DNA of 64,000 nt. Origin: DATLED01 sp035525495. Lineage in GTDB: Bacteria > Actinomycetota > Acidimicrobiia > Acidimicrobiales > CADCTF01. Shown here in pieces: positions 35,720-44,631 of this stretch. Every line of letters begins with the position of its first letter. Within the stretch, counting starts at the first letter, position 1. The stretch is taken from contig DATLED010000081.1 of NCBI GenBank assembly GCA_035525495.1, positions 89,153 through 153,152 of the forward strand, in the 5' to 3' direction. The notes beneath the pieces were generated by a model. It was not told the DNA's origin. It saw only the letters and a list, made by a program, of their open reading frames with translations, and made no database searches. The position numbers and the translations under genes were made by a program.

Positions 35720-36820
35720 ATGACGTTCCGCGGTCAGGTTGCCGGGTGGAAGGCCTCTCGGCGAGGAGAGGAAGCCGCGCCACTGCTGACGGACGTCCCG
35801 CTGTACTCGGTTGGCGCCCTCTCGTCGCGAGTAAGCCCGCGGGTCGGGACCATCTTCTCCATAGGCGAGAACGACGTTGACACGGCGACGATCCGTCTCG
35901 TTTCAAGCTCCGACCTCGACTGGAAAGCCGAACCCGGCGGCGAGCCTGCAGACCGGCCGTGGGCGAGGACGCTTCGGGCAAGGCAAGCTCGCTACCGCCG
36001 CGACCACCTCGGATTGCCCGCGGGTCTCCACGAACGGCGCGGCACCTCCCGACCGGTGGAGAGTCGGCTCCCAGGGTGGGCCGTCGCGGAAGACCCAACG
36101 TTGAACTTCCTCGCCGATGAACGCATCTATGAAGCGGTCTTGAAACGCCTCGCGAAGGGCGGCGGCGGCGGGATCATCGAACCGCACCGCCTCCATCACG
36201 ACCTGTTGTCCAGCCAGCCGCTCTGCTTCAACCTCCTCGCTCTGCCCGCTCTCGTAGACCGGACCCGGCTCGCACGTGCACTCGCCACCCTCCTCGAACT
36301 CGACGTTCGAAGTATCACTGACGTCAAATTCGAGCACCGGCCGGTGATCGATGACGGGTACAGCAGCGGCTCCGCGTTCGACTGCTACATCGAATACAAG
36401 ACGTCAACCGGCAAGACGACGTTCCTAGGGATCGAAACCAAGTACTCAGAGGATCTGGCGCGGCAGCGGCCGTCGAACAACGACGACTACCGTGCCCTCA
36501 CCGAGATCCCCCACAGCGGCTGGAACCAGGGCGCGTCGCTCCGCCTCAAGCAGCCAGTCACATGCCAACTCTGGTACAACGCCCTGCTCGCGGAACGCGC
36601 AGGACGGCAGTCGAGCTATGAATCACCGACGATGGTGCTGCTTGCGTGCGCTGCGGACCAGCCTGCCTTCGCCGCCGCACAAGCCGTCGCCGCGGACGCC
36701 CCGCAGGGCCTCGTGCGCTGGGCCAGCTACGACCAACTCGTGACACTCCTTGGCAAGGGAGCACGCCTCGAGAGTTGGGCGGCGCACTTCGCGACTCGTT
36801 ACCTCGAACCCTGCGGATGA
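35720..36820 (+). CDS. PD-(D/E)XK nuclease-like protein
   Basis: From ATG 35720 the gene encodes 366 residues. GSAFDCYIEYKT followed by TFLGIETKYSEDL gives the D...ExK core (Asp, then Glu and Lys on the next strand) of restriction-type nucleases. Later blocks are SLRLKQPVTCQLWYNALLAE and VRWASYDQLVTLL. Family members occur as stand-alone putative endonucleases in defence regions. No methyltransferase is adjacent. Confidence 0.72.
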   Translation: MTFRGQVAGWKASRRGEEAAPLLTDVPLYSVGALSSRVSPRVGTIFSIGENDVDTATIRLVSSSDLDWKAEPGGEPADRPWARTLRARQARYRRDHLGLPAGLHERRGTSRPVESRLPGWAVAEDPTLNFLADERIYEAVLKRLAKGGGGGIIEPHRLHHDLLSSQPLCFNLLALPALVDRTRLARALATLLELDVRSITDVKFEHRPVIDDGYSSGSAFDCYIEYKTSTGKTTFLGIETKYSEDLARQRPSNNDDYRALTEIPHSGWNQGASLRLKQPVTCQLWYNALLAERAGRQSSYESPTMVLLACAADQPAFAAAQAVAADAPQGLVRWASYDQLVTLLGKGARLESWAAHFATRYLEPCG

Positions 36821-36841
36821 CCTGGCGAGCATCCTTTGACC

Positions 36842-37435
36842 GTGAGTGACGCGCGGACGGACCCAACCAACCCAACATGTCCTGCGTGCGGTTCGGGTGG
36901 TGAGCACATAGTTGGCGATGCGGGCGTTGGGCAGTCTCTCTCGGTCGGGCTGCGATGCCTCGAGTGCGGCCGGCGTTGGGTTCGGCCCGCGATGCCGTCG
37001 TGCCCAGCCTGCGGATCAAAGGATCTGACGGGGTCGCATTCACTTGGAGAGCGGACGTCGGCGTTCGACACCGAGTGGTTCGACACTCTCGAACACGCAT
37101 GGCGCTGCAACCGTCCGCGTTGCCACAAGACCTGGGAAACGTGGGAGCCGGATCGTACTCACCCGCTTCGGAACTTCGAAGGGTGGACGGTCGACTTCCT
37201 CAAGAATCAGCCAGTCGAAGACGTGGTCGACGCTGCGAGGCTGTGGGGTATTGCGACGAGTCGCAGCTTCAGTTCCCTCATCGCCGAAATGGTGCGGTGG
37301 GCTGATACAGATTGGGAGAGCCCGATGCTCGAGGCTCTTTCGAATCGCCAGCTCCGCCGGATCGCGCATGACTGCGACGTCACGACCACCGGCCTCTCTC
37401 GAGACGAGCTGATCGCCGCCATCCTCGGCGCATGA
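36842..37435 (+). CDS. Double zinc-ribbon hypothetical protein
   Basis: The gene encodes about 197 residues; GTG 36842 or TTG 36836 are possible starts and neither has a clear ribosome binding site. Two CxxC pairs (TCPACG, RCLECG) plus SCPACG and CNRPRCH form zinc ribbons over residues 14-95. The C-terminal 40 residues (EALSNRQLRRIAHDCDVTTT then LSRDELIAAILGA) resemble a SAP/Rho-N-like helical DNA-binding end. It is likely nucleic-acid binding. Confidence 0.6.
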   Translation: MSDARTDPTNPTCPACGSGGEHIVGDAGVGQSLSVGLRCLECGRRWVRPAMPSCPACGSKDLTGSHSLGERTSAFDTEWFDTLEHAWRCNRPRCHKTWETWEPDRTHPLRNFEGWTVDFLKNQPVEDVVDAARLWGIATSRSFSSLIAEMVRWADTDWESPMLEALSNRQLRRIAHDCDVTTTGLSRDELIAAILGA

Positions 37436-37564
37436 AAGCGGACTGAGGAGGCGAAGGCCACAGACGACCGACCTCAGGCTCAGGATCGGTAGCCGAGACT
37501 TGGCACGAGCCATGCGTCGAGCCGGGCGCGCGTGGTGGGCGCACGTGGGTTCGAGCCGATCTAT

Positions 37565-37578
37565 ACGACCGCGGTCGT
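37565..37578. promoter_or_regulatory. 14 bp palindrome, candidate operator
   Basis: ACGACCGCGGTCGT is a perfect palindrome about 64 bp before the TIGR02391 gene. No repressor is identified. The surrounding 37436-37641 gap holds nothing else I can support. Confidence 0.35.
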
Positions 37579-37641
37579 TGGCCAGCGACTCGAAAAGTCG
37601 GTCGATTTCGTCGTGGGACACGCCTTGTAGGCCAGGATCGA

Positions 37642-38346
37642 GTGGTGGCAACTCCTGATCCGGGGCGGGCAACGACGCTCCCACTTGACGAACTAGCGCT
37701 CGAGGTCCTCGCGGATCTCGTCGCCAGGAATGAGTGGAACGAGTACAACTACCTGAACTCGGCGTCCCAGGACGGCCGCTATCGGGGCCAGGAGGCTGCG
37801 CTCCACGCGATTGCTGAGGCTCTCACCTGGCTGCGCAACCGCGGTTTCATCGCTCACACTCCCGGACAGACGGCGGACGCCGCGATCTTCGTCACTAGAG
37901 CCGGCCACGCTGTATTGAAGAAGGGTCTGCAGCACGCCCGTGCCGAGGCGAGGCTGCAGGAGGGGCTGTACCCGCTGCTCGAGCGTCGCTGCCGACGCCA
38001 GTTCCTCCTCGGCGAGTACGAACAGGCCGTCTTCGTCGCCATGAAGTCTGTCGAGGTTCGCGTACGAGAGCTCGCTGGGTTGGGGGAAGACTCGACGGGG
38101 GTCGACCTCATGAACCGAGCGTTCGGCCCCAAGGGCGTGCTCACGGACACGTCCGCAGTGAAGGGCGAGCAAGAAGGCACTCGAATGCTCTTCGCTGGCG
38201 CCTACGCGACCCTGCGCAATCCGTCGGGACACCGCGAGATCGACTATGACGATGTCGCCGAAGCCGCAGAAGCGGTCACGACCGCCAGCCTGCTGATGCG
38301 GATCCTCGATCGCGTCGAGCGCCGGGTTGCAAGTGACGGCGGTTGA
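37642..38346 (+). CDS. TIGR02391 (Ymh-type) family protein
   Basis: A GTG start gives 234 residues. The C-terminal domain has LEGEY-type features of the family: FLLGEYEQAVFVAMKSVEVR, GVDLMNRAFGPKGVL, and GTRMLFAGAYATLRNPSGHR. The N-terminal 95 residues (ARNEWNEYNYLNSASQDGRY) look like a winged helix. Members are common in phage-defence loci with an abortive-infection role suggested but biochemistry unknown. It converges on the DUF4238 gene with a 31 bp gap. Confidence 0.78.
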   Translation: MVATPDPGRATTLPLDELALEVLADLVARNEWNEYNYLNSASQDGRYRGQEAALHAIAEALTWLRNRGFIAHTPGQTADAAIFVTRAGHAVLKKGLQHARAEARLQEGLYPLLERRCRRQFLLGEYEQAVFVAMKSVEVRVRELAGLGEDSTGVDLMNRAFGPKGVLTDTSAVKGEQEGTRMLFAGAYATLRNPSGHREIDYDDVAEAAEAVTTASLLMRILDRVERRVASDGG

Positions 38347-38377
38347 CGCTCCCGGGGACCTGCGTCGGATCGTTGCG

Positions 38378-39340
38378 CTAACTGGCGGACCGCCGGGGTG
38401 GGTGTTCGTTGAGCCAGCGACGCTCGACGCCGTACTCGGCGGGAAGGACGTTGTAGCTGAGCGAGTACTGCGGAGACCGCTTTGGGTCCTCTCCCTCCCA
38501 GGGCCTGGCGAGCCGCGGACGGATGTCACTGCTGTGCACCGCCTGTGGTGGGTGGACCGGGTGATGGAGGAGATGACGGTCAGCGGCGTCCCGGATGATT
38601 TCCGAGAGTGCGAGGCCCATCCCGCCGTCGAACTTGAGTCGGTGATCGACCTGCTTGCGCCGGTCCTCGAGGTGGCCAGCGCCGGGCAGGAACAGGAATC
38701 GGTGCGGATCGAGCGCAAGGAGGATGTCGCACACCGCTGCTGCCAACACCTGCTCATGGGCGTCGTGCTGGTTGAGTAGGACCACTGGCACGTCGCTGGT
38801 CAGGAGACACGCGTCGCTGAACCCCAGGCCCCACGGCCGGCCGTAGAGCACGCCCGCGAGTCGGCCGAGTTGTGATGCCACGTACGCGATGTGGAGGTTG
38901 GTCGCGGCCGCTTTCCGCAGCGAGCTCGGGAGCTGGAGGCCGGGCGCGGACTCGTCGAGCAGGTGCGCGAGGCGCTTCCGTTGCCGGGTGGTCCGAAGCA
39001 CCTGTGCCGCCATCCACCATGCGAGCCGTTCCCGCAGATGTACCGGCAGCGGCCAACGCTGGGAGAGCGCGTACTTGTGGTCGTCCAACATCGCCGCGAA
39101 TGCCGGTGCAGTGGCTGCTTCGACGCGCGCGAAGAGGTGTTCGGCATCGTGATTGCTTGTGCCGTCATCGAGGGACGCCCAGTAGAAGCCCTTGACGGCG
39201 GCGATGTTCCGAACGTTGGTCTCAAACGATCGGTCGACGTGGTCGGCTTCGGTCGCGACGATAAATTGGCCCCGGCCACGGCGCTCCTCGGCGAAGCGCC
39301 GCAAGTACGACTGGGGGACGGTGTGATCGTTCGTCTTCAC
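38378..39340 (-). CDS. DUF4238 domain protein
   Basis: From GTG 39340 the gene encodes 320 residues. The start NDHTVPQSYLRRFAEE is the HxxPxxYLRxF signature of DUF4238. RERLAWWMAAQVLRTTRQRK and ACLLTSDVPVVLLNQHD follow as expected. The function is unknown; members recur in genomic islands. It is downstream of the PIN-like gene on the same strand and separated by 34 bp. Confidence 0.8.
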   Translation of the reverse strand: MKTNDHTVPQSYLRRFAEERRGRGQFIVATEADHVDRSFETNVRNIAAVKGFYWASLDDGTSNHDAEHLFARVEAATAPAFAAMLDDHKYALSQRWPLPVHLRERLAWWMAAQVLRTTRQRKRLAHLLDESAPGLQLPSSLRKAAATNLHIAYVASQLGRLAGVLYGRPWGLGFSDACLLTSDVPVVLLNQHDAHEQVLAAAVCDILLALDPHRFLFLPGAGHLEDRRKQVDHRLKFDGGMGLALSEIIRDAADRHLLHHPVHPPQAVHSSDIRPRLARPWEGEDPKRSPQYSLSYNVLPAEYGVERRWLNEHPPRRSAS

Positions 39341-39374
39341 GGCGCCAACTGCCGAGCGCGAAGGAAGCAGTGGT

Positions 39375-40469
39375 TCATAAGAGGTGCCCTGTCAGGTCGT
39401 CGAGTCGAGCGAGCACGACCGTGTCGAGACGCGCCGCCAAGCCGGATCGGTTGGCTGCAGCCGCGGCGGCCTTGTCTGTGACCACGAGGTCGCAGTAGGG
39501 GATGGTGGATGCCAGCGCGTCGATGTCGTGGATGTCGTTGGTCGTCCATCGATGGTGAGGGTCGCGGTGGTACTCGGTCTTCATCGAGACCGCGACGTCG
39601 AAGCTCGGCATGACGTCGAGCTGGCTTCGCGTGACGGCGGGTGAGTCGAAGACGTCTCCGATCGTGGCGCCGCGGTCGGACAAGCCTCGGAAGAGCATCT
39701 CGTCGATCTCGATGAAGACTTCTCGTGCGGCGACGACGTCGCGGATGCGGCCCGAGCGCCAGCGCGGGTCGGAGTTGAAACGCCCGACCTGCTCTACCTC
39801 CTGGTGTGCCCGGTTCTCGGAGATCTCCATCCCGCCCGACGGCTTCCACCCGTAGGCACGCAGCGCGTCTTCCTCGTCCTGCGACGTCGGCCCATCCAAA
39901 GTGCGTCGTTGGAGCTCAAGCTCGGCGGTCGCCAGGATCGTGTCGAACGCGGCCGGCTTTTGCCGGAACTGGGCACGGACTTCTTCGGTGATGTCTCCCC
40001 GCGTCTTGTGCCGCACCCGGAAGCCGCCGACGCGCCCGAAGGCGCGTGCGACACCCCAGTCGAGGTAGTCCATCGTGTTGATCGGGTCCGGGTTAGGCCC
40101 GACGACGCGATCGAGGACCGCCTCGATCTCGTGCTTCGCGATCGTCGGGCGCGATGTCACCACGAAGTAGCCCGACAGCGCCTCGATTGCGAGGCGGATA
40201 TCTCGACGCTGGCGGTGCTGCTTGATCTTCGACACCTCGATGTAGATCGCGTCGGCGATGGGGAAGAGGGCCCTGCCCTCCGCCCGGGCCCGCATGCAGG
40301 CGTCGAGGGCCTCCGTGGCGCTCTTGGCGTCCGGGTGGCCGGTCATCGCCTTGGCGAGGCCGATCCAGTGCAGCAGGTCGAGGTAGACGAGCTTCGGAGG
40401 GCGAATCGGGGCGCGCAGCGTCGACGGCCAGAGGTACGGCACGTCGACACGGGTTGCTCCATCGCGCAC
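39375..40469 (-). CDS. PIN-like domain protein
   Basis: A GTG start gives 364 residues. KLVYLDLLHWIGLAKAM is the first strand with the catalytic Asp, ALFPIADAIYIEVSKIKQHR and CDLVVTDKAAAAAANRSGL carry the later acidic residues, so a PIN-type RNase fold is likely. The middle is a long insertion (FDTILATAELELQRRTLDGP). It could be a toxin-like RNase; no antitoxin is obvious. It lies just inside the integrase at the element end. Confidence 0.7.
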   Translation of the reverse strand: MRDGATRVDVPYLWPSTLRAPIRPPKLVYLDLLHWIGLAKAMTGHPDAKSATEALDACMRARAEGRALFPIADAIYIEVSKIKQHRQRRDIRLAIEALSGYFVVTSRPTIAKHEIEAVLDRVVGPNPDPINTMDYLDWGVARAFGRVGGFRVRHKTRGDITEEVRAQFRQKPAAFDTILATAELELQRRTLDGPTSQDEEDALRAYGWKPSGGMEISENRAHQEVEQVGRFNSDPRWRSGRIRDVVAAREVFIEIDEMLFRGLSDRGATIGDVFDSPAVTRSQLDVMPSFDVAVSMKTEYHRDPHHRWTTNDIHDIDALASTIPYCDLVVTDKAAAAAANRSGLAARLDTVVLARLDDLTGHLL

Positions 40470-40544
40470 CCTCTAGGTGTACTCCGGACGTGTGACAGTG
40501 ACGTCCGGGTTTCGTGTCCGGCACAAGCGACTGCCCGACTGCCG

Positions 40545-41750
40545 CTACCCCGTGGCTTCGAAGAACCGGTCGAACATGTCGTCGCGGACATGCACGTAGA
40601 TGTCCTGAGTGACCCTGGTCGATGAGTGGCCCATGAGCCTCGACAGGTCCTCGATCGGGATGCGCGCCTCGTGGAGAGCCCAGGTGGCGAAGACGTGCCG
40701 GAGGCTGTGGAACGTCCACTGCCAGTTGCGGCCGCCCTTCGGCCAACTGACGGCTTCGGCGGCTGGGTCCCAGATCTGGCGCCCGTAGTTTGATCGGCGC
40801 ATCCAGCCGCCCCTCGCTGCTGGGAAGACGATCTGGCCGGGTTCGAGCTCATCGAGTCGGCGCTGCATCAACTCGGCCAGCGCGACGCCCCCTGGTGTAG
40901 TGACCGGGAACATCGTGGTGCGCCTGCGACGGCCTTTGGGAAGGGTCGGGATCAAGCTGTTGCGGGCCTCGACGACTTGGCGGTCGAGGCGGTTACGTCG
41001 GCGGTCGGGGTCGACCTGCTCCCAGGTGAGCGCCACGTGCTCGCCCCAGCGCATGCCGCTGTAGGCGACGACGAGGATCTGCAGCTCCCGCCACCACACG
41101 CCCGTCAAGGCGGCCGTTGCGGCCGCGAGTTCATGGACGGCAGCGGTTGTTGGGATCTCCCCTTCGGTGACGCCCCGGTCGCTCGGCTCGTTGGTCACGG
41201 TGGTCTCGCCCTGCCATCGCACGCCGCGAAGCAGGTCACGGCCGGCCATCACGTATCCCTCCTCGAGACCTGCGCCTATGAGAGCGGTGAGCGTGCGGCG
41301 GATGTGATGAGCGACCGACGCCGTCGAGGCCAGGTTGATGATGTCTTGGAAGTCGGCTCGGGTGAGTTCCCGGCACGACACCTCGGCGATCGTCGGGAGC
41401 ACGTACTTCTCGCAGATCCTCGTCTGCTCCTCGCGGTGCTTGATCGACCACTGGGCCACGCGCGGTGGCCGCCGGTTCGGGTCGAGGTAGTGGGCGACGA
41501 GATGCTCGCCCTTGGCCCGGCCGAGCTCGGTCGGCACCGATCGACGGAGGCGTTCGACGATGTCCTGCGCCTTCTTGATCGCCGCCGCCTGATCCTTCGC
41601 TGAGGTGTCCTTCGGCTGGCGGCGCTCGTCCCACCGGATGCGCCAGTACCCGCCATCACGGGCGGGTGGGTAGACCCGCACCCCGAGATCGAACTCCAAG
41701 ACGTCACGGTCCTCGGAGTCCTTGAATGCCTTGCTCATTACTTGTCGCAT
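40545..41750 (-). CDS. Tyrosine integrase of the Dpd-bearing element
   Basis: From ATG 41750 the gene encodes 401 residues; the start is chosen by alignment with the paralogue at 56325-57557. An N-terminal SAM-like/core-binding part precedes the catalytic domain: AYSGMRWGEHVALTWEQ (catalytic Arg), HSLRHVFATWALHEARIP (HxLR), LMGHSSTRVTQDIYVHV (His and Tyr nucleophile). The tRNA-Arg end copy starts 139 bp upstream of the start codon, as expected for an integrase next to its attachment site. It would excise and integrate the island left of 41932. Confidence 0.93.
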   Translation of the reverse strand: MRQVMSKAFKDSEDRDVLEFDLGVRVYPPARDGGYWRIRWDERRQPKDTSAKDQAAAIKKAQDIVERLRRSVPTELGRAKGEHLVAHYLDPNRRPPRVAQWSIKHREEQTRICEKYVLPTIAEVSCRELTRADFQDIINLASTASVAHHIRRTLTALIGAGLEEGYVMAGRDLLRGVRWQGETTVTNEPSDRGVTEGEIPTTAAVHELAAATAALTGVWWRELQILVVAYSGMRWGEHVALTWEQVDPDRRRNRLDRQVVEARNSLIPTLPKGRRRRTTMFPVTTPGGVALAELMQRRLDELEPGQIVFPAARGGWMRRSNYGRQIWDPAAEAVSWPKGGRNWQWTFHSLRHVFATWALHEARIPIEDLSRLMGHSSTRVTQDIYVHVRDDMFDRFFEATG

Positions 41751-41888
41751 TGCGCTTCGGCGAAGCTCAGAACGCAAGGTCAGCCGGGAAATCTTTGGGG
41801 ATACCGCTGCTGAGTTATGGGAAATCGCTGGCTGCGTCCCACGTCAGGATGCACAAACCATCTGCCGAATCGGGCCTTCCCGAGACTG

Positions 41889-41932
41889 TACGGATCAGAA
41901 GGTTGGGGGTTCGAATCCCTCCGAGCGCGCTC
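41889..41932 (+). repeat. Attachment-site copy: 3' part of tRNA-Arg(ACG)
   Basis: These 44 bp contain an anticodon-loop TACGGA (anticodon ACG), the variable loop, GGGGGTTCGAATCCC (T arm) and the 3' acceptor strand CGAGCGC. The 5' half of the tRNA is absent. The same 44 bp recur exactly at 57697-57740. This is an att junction; the intact tRNA-Arg gene should lie to the left, outside the window. Confidence 0.88.
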
Positions 41933-42079
41933 ACCTGTCGTCGCTGGTCACGGATGATTTTGAGTGCCGCGACAGCGTGTAGGGACAGATGGTCATCCCT
42001 ACAACGGTCCCTACTTCGAGGAGGTCCCTCGAGGAGGTCCCTCGCGGGAAGGGTCGCGCTGGCCGTCTCAGAGGACACG

Positions 42080-42138
42080 ACCTTCTGACTCGGAGGGCGG
42101 GAACCTTCTGACTCGGCGACGCTGAACCTTCTGACTCG
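42080..42138. repeat. Three direct repeats, candidate integrase arm sites
   Basis: ACCTTCTGACTCG occurs at 42080, 42103 and 42126, an exact 23 bp period. Variants sit at 44809 and 44832 (again 23 bp apart), and at 57665 and 57771 around the third att copy. The core is complementary to the CAGAAGG inside the att sequence. Regular spacing of two helical turns fits arm-type integrase binding sites. Confidence 0.5.
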
Positions 42139-42173
42139 CACCCTGACAACGACGGGTTCGTACGGTCGCCGCC

Positions 42174-42441
42174 ATGAGCGCATCCAGAGGGGCAGGGTCG
42201 TTGCGGGAGCGGCGGACGGACGTGTTGGAGATTCGGGTCGCGGCGGGGACGAATCTGGTCACGGGCCGAACGTTGCAGCGATCCGTGACGTTCTAAGGAT
42301 CGGCCGTGGACGCCGACACCTACCGTGTGCAACTCGCCGAGGAGCATTCCGAGTGGCGGGCGGTTACTCGGGCTGCGCCGATGCTGACCACCGCGGAGCT
42401 GTTGGAGCGGTGGCTCGCCGCTGACGACGATCTGCAACCGA
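42174..42441 (+). pseudogene. Decayed copy of the second integrase type
   Basis: The first 90 codons match the integrase at 44880-46115, starting MSASRGAGSLRERR, but a TAA at 42294-42296 replaces the Tyr codon (codon 41) and similarity stops after codon 90 (LLERWLAADDD). The catalytic domain is missing. The upstream 230 bp are also duplicated with 44671-44879, so this is the remnant of an older integration or a partial duplication. Confidence 0.8.
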
Positions 42442-42567
42442 TAGGCGGTGAAGGCGTCTTCGGCCGGCGCCCTCTCCGAGCATCAAGGTGCTGCTCCGGC
42501 CCGTGCCGCAAGGCCTCGGAATTCGGACGCGGTCAAGGGGTGACGAGGCGAGGACGGCGGCACAGTC

Positions 42568-43992
42568 CTACGGAGGCGGCATCGAGGTGTCAGACGGCCG
42601 CCGGCGGGGGATCCATCCCGGCCGCCTCTCGGTGAGTGCACCGAGACGGAGGTCGGGATCGGAACCGTCGACGCGTTGCGCTTCGTAGATCCCGCGGTGC
42701 GCGGAGAAGACGTAACTGACGGCGCATCCAACGGCGAAGTAGGGCACGGCGCCGGTGCCGAACAGCTCCATCCCCATCACGGTGCAGGCGAGAGGCGTGT
42801 TGGTGGCTCCGGCGAACACGGCGACGAAACCGACAGCGGCGAGGAGGGCCGGTGGCGCGTGGAGGAGGTGGGCGACGGTGGCGCCAAGGGTGGCTCCGAT
42901 CACGAAGAGCGGCGTGACCTCGCCTCCCTGGAACCCGCTACCAAGGGTCACGGCAGTGAACAGCAGCTTCAGCGCGAAGGCGCCGAGGAGGACGTCTCCG
43001 GTGTAGGCGTGGCCGATGAGCGGAAGCGACAGGCCGAGGTAGTCGTTAGTGCCGACGAGCAAGGTGAGGCCGATGACGACGACGCCGCCCACGGCGGGAC
43101 GCATGGGCGACCAGGCGATGGTCCCGAACAAGCGCTTGAGTCCGAAGACGAGCTCGCTGAACACGGCGCTGGCGGCGCCGAACGCGAGGCCGGCGGCCGC
43201 GACCTTGATGAGCAGCAGCGGTGTGATCTCGAGGTGGACGAGCGCGATGCCGGGCGTGACGTCGTGGTGCCAGTCGAGGAGGTGCACGACGTAGCTGCCG
43301 ACGATCGAGGCCGTGAGGGCGGGAACGAGCGCGTCGTGACGGAGCCGTCCGACGGTCTGGACTTCGAGAGCGAAGACCGCGCCGGCCAGAGGAACGCCGA
43401 AGACGGCCCCAAACCCTCCGGCGATGGCGGCGATGAGCAGCAGCCGGCGGGACTCGCCCCGCAGGCCGAAGAGTCGGGCGAAGGCGTCGGTGAGGCTGCC
43501 CGCCATCTGGATGGCGGTCCCTTCACGGCCGGCGGAGCCGCCGAAGAGGTGCGTGGCAAGGGTCCCGAACAGGACCAGCGGGGCCATCCGGCGCGGCACC
43601 CACCGCTGGGTGCCTTCGGGGACCGGTCCTTCGGGTTCGACCCCGTGGACCTCCTCGAGGATCAGGTTGTTCCCTTGGGGAGAGCGGCCGCCGACGTAGC
43701 GGTAGACAAGCCCGACGACGAGACCGGCGACCGGGAGCAGGTACAACAACCACGGCCGATCGGCGCGGGCGTCGGTCGCCCGTGCCAGAAACGTGAGGAA
43801 CGCCGCCGAACTCACGCCGGCGAGCACACCGACCGCGGAACCGAGCACGACCCAACGCCCGAGGAACGCCAGCAGCCGGCCGTGTTCCCGCAGGTCGAAG
43901 CGGACCAGGTGCCGCAGTGCGTCGGAGACCGACGAGCTCGGCGACGCCGGAGAGGGACGGTCCTCGGCGGCGGTGTGGTGGGGGTCGGTCAC
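42568..43992 (-). CDS. CLC-type fluoride/proton antiporter (CLC-F)
   Basis: GTG 43992 follows GAGAGG and gives 474 residues; upstream ATG codons lie inside the riboswitch and are rejected as starts. GSAGREGTAIQ replaces the GREGP of chloride CLCs, SPQGNNLILEEVHG replaces GSGIP, and GFQGGEVTPLFVIGATLGA is the second ion-site loop. These are features of the CLC-F branch that exports fluoride. About ten membrane helices are visible. The gene is directly downstream of a fluoride riboswitch, which strongly supports the substrate. Confidence 0.88.
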   Translation of the reverse strand: MTDPHHTAAEDRPSPASPSSSVSDALRHLVRFDLREHGRLLAFLGRWVVLGSAVGVLAGVSSAAFLTFLARATDARADRPWLLYLLPVAGLVVGLVYRYVGGRSPQGNNLILEEVHGVEPEGPVPEGTQRWVPRRMAPLVLFGTLATHLFGGSAGREGTAIQMAGSLTDAFARLFGLRGESRRLLLIAAIAGGFGAVFGVPLAGAVFALEVQTVGRLRHDALVPALTASIVGSYVVHLLDWHHDVTPGIALVHLEITPLLLIKVAAAGLAFGAASAVFSELVFGLKRLFGTIAWSPMRPAVGGVVVIGLTLLVGTNDYLGLSLPLIGHAYTGDVLLGAFALKLLFTAVTLGSGFQGGEVTPLFVIGATLGATVAHLLHAPPALLAAVGFVAVFAGATNTPLACTVMGMELFGTGAVPYFAVGCAVSYVFSAHRGIYEAQRVDGSDPDLRLGALTERRPGWIPRRRPSDTSMPPP

Positions 43993-44029
43993 GGGTGTCC
44001 TCTCGGGTCGTGAGAACGCAACCGGACGA

Positions 44030-44064
44030 CCTACGACACGGGCGCGAATCTCACCTGTCGTAGG
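44030..44064 (-). promoter_or_regulatory. Expression-platform hairpin of the fluoride riboswitch
   Basis: CCTACGAC at the 3' edge of the aptamer is perfectly complementary to GTCGTAGG about 20 nt downstream (8 bp stem, 19 nt loop). Pairing would consume the aptamer's 3' strand, so this hairpin and the fluoride-bound aptamer are mutually exclusive. It should form without fluoride and block expression. Confidence 0.6.
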
Positions 44065-44104
44065 AGCCATCAGCCTTGCGGCGGTTTCGGCGAGCCCCAT
44101 CGCC
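44060..44104 (-). ncRNA. Fluoride riboswitch (crcB motif)
   Basis: On the minus strand, GGCGATGGGGCTCGCC is followed by GAAACC, a GCC-GCAA-GGC hairpin and CTGATGGCTCCTAC. This reproduces the crcB-motif layout: the GGCGAUG start, GGCG/CGCC stem, GGGGCU pairing with GGCUCC, and the invariant CUGAUGGC near the end. It lies 68 bp upstream of the CLC-F start on the same strand. The class senses fluoride and turns on exporters. Confidence 0.9.
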
Positions 44105-44172
44105 GTCGCCCACAGTCAACCACGACGGCCGCCGGATCGACAACGCCTCCTCCACCGGGGAAGCTCCTGGCT

Positions 44173-44400
44173 GTGGAAACCGAGCCGACGCCCGCACCCA
44201 CCCGCGGATCTCTTCGCGGCGCGGTTGCCGCCGCCGTTTGGGGCGCCGTGACGGTGACCCTCGCCTACGCCCTGTCGGCTGGCTCCACCGCCAGGTTCGT
44301 CGCCGGGATCATCCTGATCGCCGTTGCCACCAGGATCCTCGCCTACGTCGTCGTGCGGCGTCGCGGCGACTCGCCGCCGCCGTGGTGGTGGCTGCGCTAG
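44173..44400 (+). CDS. Small two-helix membrane protein
   Basis: A GTG start gives 75 residues divergent from the CLC-F gene. Two hydrophobic helices (GAVAAAVWGAVTVTLAYAL and FVAGIILIAVATRILAYVVV) are followed by a basic tail RRRGDSPPPWWWLR. No family is recognised. The pairing with an ion-resistance gene is suggestive only. The 44401-44631 stretch after it holds no gene I can support. Confidence 0.4.
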   Translation: METEPTPAPTRGSLRGAVAAAVWGAVTVTLAYALSAGSTARFVAGIILIAVATRILAYVVVRRRGDSPPPWWWLR

Positions 44401-44631
44401 CGCAGACCCGCCGGTGCTTGTTGCGCCGGTGATGATCGTGCGAGCCCTCGTGCGTGTGATCGCTGACCTGGCCTTGACGTGTGTTTCGGGGGTCCCTGTC
44501 GCTGACTGGCGTTGGCAACAGCACTGCGCCTGTCACGGGGCCGACCTTCACGACACCGTCCTCTTGGGCTCAGGCAGCCGCGTCAAGATCCTCACGCCTC
44601 AGTAGACGCTCACGAAGGCCTTTGGGCAGAG

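Noticed and set aside
37040..37684. Minus-strand gene overlapping the zinc-ribbon gene
   Set aside because: A short plausible segment (HDEIDRLFESL) exists, but most of the frame is antisense to a better-supported gene.
41889..41932. Functional tRNA gene
   Set aside because: Only the anticodon loop to the acceptor 3' strand is present at all three sites; the D arm and 5' acceptor are missing.
42676..44013. Long open frame antisense to the CLC-F gene
   Set aside because: Its translation is low-complexity Gly/Glu/Asp/Arg-rich, typical of a shadow frame in high-GC DNA; the opposite strand encodes a clear membrane protein.
43993..44100. Upstream ATG codons as CLC-F starts
   Set aside because: Both are part of the fluoride aptamer (GGCGATGG and CTGATGGC); GTG 43992 has a good ribosome binding site.
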